Shown in pieces: positions 15,351 to 17,805 of a stretch of 17,805 bases of DNA. Origin of the DNA: an uncultured Rhodospirillales bacterium (GTDB lineage: Bacteria > Pseudomonadota > Alphaproteobacteria > Acetobacterales > Acetobacteraceae); contig CAIVDX010000568.1 of NCBI GenBank assembly GCA_903904805.1, positions 1-17,805 of the forward strand, given 5' to 3'. Below the pieces are notes generated by a model. The model had not been told where the DNA came from, searched no databases, and saw only the letters and a program-made list of their open reading frames with translations. The stretch's first letter is position 1. Each line of letters starts with the position of its first letter. The translations under genes were made by a program, and so were the position numbers.

Positions 15351-16720
15351 GGTGAGAGTTCCTCCAGAATGCGGCGACGGGATTCGACGGCGAAGGCGAT
15401 GCAGACGATTGCGCCGACGGCAGAGACCAATGCCAGCGCACCGAACACGCCGCTGATCCCGTTGGTGGCGATGATGATGCCGACGAGGGCGGGAGAGAAG
15501 GCCGAGGCGAGTCGAGCCCAGGCGCTGGCGGCGGATGATCCGGCAGCGCGGATGCGGGTGGGGTAGAGTTCGGCGGTGTAGAGGTAGAGCGATGTGCCAA
15601 CCGTGCCGATGAAGAAATAGCCTGATGTCGCCAGCACCATCACCTGCATTGCCGATGTCGCGCCCAGCCACCACAGGGCCGCGAGCGGGATGGTGCTGAT
15701 GCAGAACGACATGATGTACCAATTGCGCCGGCCGACTTTGTCAATCAGCAGGGCTGTGGTGAATGTGCCAACGAGGCTGCAGGCGTTGGTGATCAGGCCG
15801 AAGCCAATCGCGGTCTTCACCGGCAGGTGGAAGATCGAGGTATAGATTGTCGGCAGCCAGGTGGTCAGGCCGTTGATGATCAGATAGGTGCAGATCCAAA
15901 GTCCCCAGAGCAGGGCTGTGCGCTTGCCATAGATGCCCTGGAATATCTCGCGCCAGGGAAAGCGGCTGTGGGTGCTGATCGGCGCGACAATATCGTCCGA
16001 CGGCGGCGGCAGGGTGCGGCCAGAGGCGAGGACGGCCTGTTCCATTCCGGCGATGATCGCTTCGGCCTCGGCCATCCGGCCATTGGCGATCAGCCAGCGC
16101 GGCGATTCCGGCAGCAGCAGCCGTGCCAGCATCGCGATGACGGCCGGGAGCGCGCCGATATAGAACATGACGCGCCAGCCATAGATCGGCACCAGCAGCC
16201 AGCCCGTGGCACCGGCGGCGACCAGGCCGACCGGAAAGATCATCGCGTAAAGCAGGAAGGTTCGCCCGCGCCCCTTCGCGCCGCAGAGCTCGCTGATATA
16301 GGTGCCAGCGACCGGAACCTCGCCGCCGATGCCCACGCCCTGCAAAAAGCGGAAGGCGCCCAACGAGACGGCGCTGTAGGAGAAGGTGCAGACGATGCTC
16401 ATCACGGCGAAGACGCCAACTGTCCAGCTGGCGGTGCGCAGGCGGCCATATTTTTCAGCGAGCCAGCCGCAGATCAGCGCGCCGAACACCTGGCCGAAAT
16501 AGGCCGCACCGATCACCAGCCCGATGGTGGCCGGCGCCATGCTCCATTCGCGCAGGATGGAGGGCATCGCATAGGCGAGCGCTATGGCCTCGTAGGCGTC
16601 GAAGAAGGTGGCGGATCCCATCACGATCCGGGCAAGGATCTGGATGCGGTTGGAGGGCATGCGCTCCAGCCGTGCGAGCAGCTGTGATGCTGTTGTCTGA
16701 GCCGTCAGCGCGTCCATCAT
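15347..16720 (-). CDS. MFS transporter (metabolite:H+ symporter, NiaP/aromatic-acid-like)
   Basis: A 457-residue, 12-helix major facilitator protein in the inner membrane. The first cytoplasmic-loop motif is seen as GWLAEKYGRLR. The helix-4/5 region reads FLQGVGIGGEVPVAGTYISE, and PESPRWL is at 204-210. The helix-11 region reads YTAELYPTRIRAAGSSAAS. The GGE-PVA stretch and the PESPRWL motif are seen in niacin/aromatic-acid and sugar-porter-like carriers. It probably imports the compound degraded by the neighbouring enzymes, though export of a toxic intermediate cannot be excluded. ATG 16720 overlaps the GntR stop, with a second ATG at 16717 as an equally possible start. Its stop overlaps the next VOC start. 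The tight coupling suggests a single mRNA with the GntR and VOC genes. Confidence 0.9.
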   Translation of the reverse strand: MMDALTAQTTASQLLARLERMPSNRIQILARIVMGSATFFDAYEAIALAYAMPSILREWSMAPATIGLVIGAAYFGQVFGALICGWLAEKYGRLRTASWTVGVFAVMSIVCTFSYSAVSLGAFRFLQGVGIGGEVPVAGTYISELCGAKGRGRTFLLYAMIFPVGLVAAGATGWLLVPIYGWRVMFYIGALPAVIAMLARLLLPESPRWLIANGRMAEAEAIIAGMEQAVLASGRTLPPPSDDIVAPISTHSRFPWREIFQGIYGKRTALLWGLWICTYLIINGLTTWLPTIYTSIFHLPVKTAIGFGLITNACSLVGTFTTALLIDKVGRRNWYIMSFCISTIPLAALWWLGATSAMQVMVLATSGYFFIGTVGTSLYLYTAELYPTRIRAAGSSAASAWARLASAFSPALVGIIIATNGISGVFGALALVSAVGAIVCIAFAVESRRRILEELSP

Positions 16721-17385
16721 GCCGCCTTTCTGGAGGTGCCGCGCTGGCGGTGTTCGAGCACCCGCATCACGCCGCCGGCGAGGCGCGCATTATGGGCGCG
16801 CATGGCGGCGTAGGCGGCCTCAGGCTCCCCGGCGAGGATGCCGGTGAGGATCGCGTCATGCTCTTCCCATGACCGGTGCAGGCGTTCCTCGATCGATTCC
16901 GACTGGGTGCGACGGAACGGCGCGAGCCGATCGCGCAACGTGGCGATGGTCTCGCCCATCGTTTCGTTGCGGGTGCCGCGGCAGATCATCGCGTGAAAGG
17001 CGGAGTTCGCCGTGAAATAGGCGGCGCGATCGGGCTTGTCGGCCATTGGCCGCGTGCTGGCATGCAACTCCGCCAGCTGGCTTTTCTCGAGAGCGGACAT
17101 GCGTTGCGAGGCGAGCTTTGCGCACAGGGCTTCAAGCTCACATTCGGCCTCCAGCATGTCGGCCAGGCGCGGCAGCCCGATGGAGGCGACAATCGCGCCC
17201 CGGCGGGGGATGGTCTCGATGAGCCCACGTGCGGCGAGCTCGCGCAGTGCCTCGCGGATTGGGGTCCGCGAGACGCCGAACGCATCGGCCAGAGCCTGCT
17301 CATCAAGCTTACGGCCAGGCGGCAGCCGGCCGGCGATGATGCGTTCGGCCAGGGCCTCGTAGATGCGCGCGGCGTTGGTCTGCAC
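16717..17385 (-). CDS. GntR-family transcriptional regulator, FadR/FCD subfamily
   Basis: A 222-residue DNA-binding regulator, probably a metabolite-responsive repressor of this island. The N-terminal winged helix-turn-helix spans about 5-65, with the recognition region EQALADAFGVSRTPIREALR (29-48) typical of the family and the wing RRGAIV. The C-terminal FCD domain, all-helical and usually metal-binding, shows FH at 130-131 (ANSAFHAMI), EEHDAIL and MRAHNARL, supplying the usual His ligands. An Asn stands at the position where many members have Asp. I chose GTG 17385, five bases downstream of the upstream VOC stop; an alternative ATG at 17436 would overlap that gene by 47 bases and add a Pro/Arg-rich stretch with no family match. 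It lies in the same run as the MFS and VOC genes, a common layout for autoregulated catabolic operons. Confidence 0.9.
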   Translation of the reverse strand: MQTNAARIYEALAERIIAGRLPPGRKLDEQALADAFGVSRTPIREALRELAARGLIETIPRRGAIVASIGLPRLADMLEAECELEALCAKLASQRMSALEKSQLAELHASTRPMADKPDRAAYFTANSAFHAMICRGTRNETMGETIATLRDRLAPFRRTQSESIEERLHRSWEEHDAILTGILAGEPEAAYAAMRAHNARLAGGVMRVLEHRQRGTSRKAA

Positions 17386-17389
17386 CTTG

Positions 17390-17805
17390 CTACCCGGCCT
17401 GCTCGGCGGGCTCTTTCTCGGTGGCCGGCACGACATGCTCGATCGCGCCGGGCCAGCCGCTTTCGGTCATGTCGAAGATGATCCCTTCGGGAGAGGCGAA
17501 CTTCACCTCGTAAAAGACGTTCGGGTTGGTTTCCTTGCGCCCGGTGAGGTGCTTGCCGCCGGCGGCCGAGACCTGAACATGCGCTTTGTCGAGATCTTCC
17601 ACCCACATGCCGAAATGCAGGATGCCCTGATAGCCGGGGCGGTCCTCGAAGCCGAGGATCGGCTCGTCCTTGAAGTTGAGCAGGGCGACGTTGAAGATGC
17701 CGTCCGTCATGTAGACGCCGCGCTGGGCGTTGCCGGCCTTCCACATGCCGAAGGCTTCCTCGAAAAACTTGGCGGCGGCCTCGGGGTCGGGCACCTGCAG
17801 GGCGA
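17390..17805 (-). CDS. VOC-superfamily protein, 5' end beyond the window
   Basis: A partial gene. The reading frame stays open to the right edge, and the last complete codons read Ala-Leu-Gln-Val-Pro-Asp-Pro, matching IALLVPDPEAAA of the VOC protein at 12109-12510. Only a few N-terminal residues, including the expected first metal-ligand His, should be missing. The visible part contains RGVYMTDGIFNVALLNF, then LHFGMWVEDLDKAHVQVSAA with a His in the second module, and IIFDMTESGWPGA with Asp at the last metal position. It differs from the 12109 copy by an insertion around EPILGFEDRPGYQG and a longer acidic tail. The GTG at 17794 lies inside the conserved start of the domain and is not the true start. 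It is the most upstream visible gene of the - strand operon, five bases ahead of the GntR gene. Confidence 0.85.
   Translation of the reverse strand, partial: ALQVPDPEAAAKFFEEAFGMWKAGNAQRGVYMTDGIFNVALLNFKDEPILGFEDRPGYQGILHFGMWVEDLDKAHVQVSAAGGKHLTGRKETNPNVFYEVKFASPEGIIFDMTESGWPGAIEHVVPATEKEPAEQAG

Noticed and set aside
14143..15600. Minus-strand open frame of 485 codons across the binding-protein/VOC/MFS region
   Set aside because: It runs across three well-supported genes in a different frame and has low-complexity Arg/Pro/Ser content typical of GC-rich shadows.
1..17805. CRISPR arrays, tRNA genes, insertion sequences and attachment sites
   Set aside because: No regularly spaced direct repeats, cloverleaf-like segments, transposase or integrase reading frames, or terminal inverted repeats were seen on either strand.

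Overview
The window is GC-rich (about two thirds G+C by eye) and densely coded, with G/C-ending codons and many 4-base start/stop overlaps. This suits an alphaproteobacterium, most likely of the Acetobacteraceae/Rhodospirillales type; no ribosomal or other phylogenetic marker is present, so the placement is inference. I see no tRNA, rRNA, CRISPR array, insertion sequence or phage gene. Two unrelated blocks sit side by side.

Block 1 (about 190-7842, + strand) is a membrane/metal block. A secreted purple-acid-phosphatase-like metallophosphoesterase is followed by three SPFH-superfamily (HflK/HflC/prohibitin-like) genes and a P1B-type metal ATPase. The first SPFH protein carries about seven transmembrane segments before its SPFH domain. 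The second is HflC-like with a His-rich N-terminus. The third is HflK-like. The ATPase also begins with a His-rich tail and lacks the usual HMA metal-binding domain. The last three genes are joined by 4-nt overlaps. No FtsH protease is present, so this looks like a dedicated SPFH scaffold built around a metal pump and is the strongest candidate here for a poorly described system.

Block 2 (7922-17805) is a catabolic island of two convergent operons. The + strand operon encodes an ABC substrate-binding protein, a luciferase-like flavin monooxygenase (NtaA/DszA type), an aspartate-dehydrogenase-family enzyme, an alpha/beta hydrolase, a VOC protein, an FAD aromatic-ring hydroxylase and a second paralogous substrate-binding protein. 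The - strand operon (read right to left) encodes a VOC protein cut by the window edge, a GntR/FadR-type regulator, an MFS transporter and a single-domain extradiol-dioxygenase-like VOC protein. The two operons meet tail to tail with their stop codons overlapping. Together they suggest uptake and oxidative breakdown of an aromatic, possibly nitrogen-containing, compound: import by the substrate-binding proteins or MFS carrier, hydroxylation, ring opening, hydrolysis and handling of an amino-acid-like product, probably under GntR control. The substrate cannot be read from the sequence. The ABC permease and ATPase and the flavin reductase that these genes would normally need are absent from the window.

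Non-coding DNA is scarce. The notable gaps are an AT-rich element at 3794-3869, a perfect GC hairpin at 7874-7889 between the two blocks, and a 118-bp gap at 11991-12108 that holds two perfect palindromes and a possible internal promoter. The first 190 bases hold no gene I can support.
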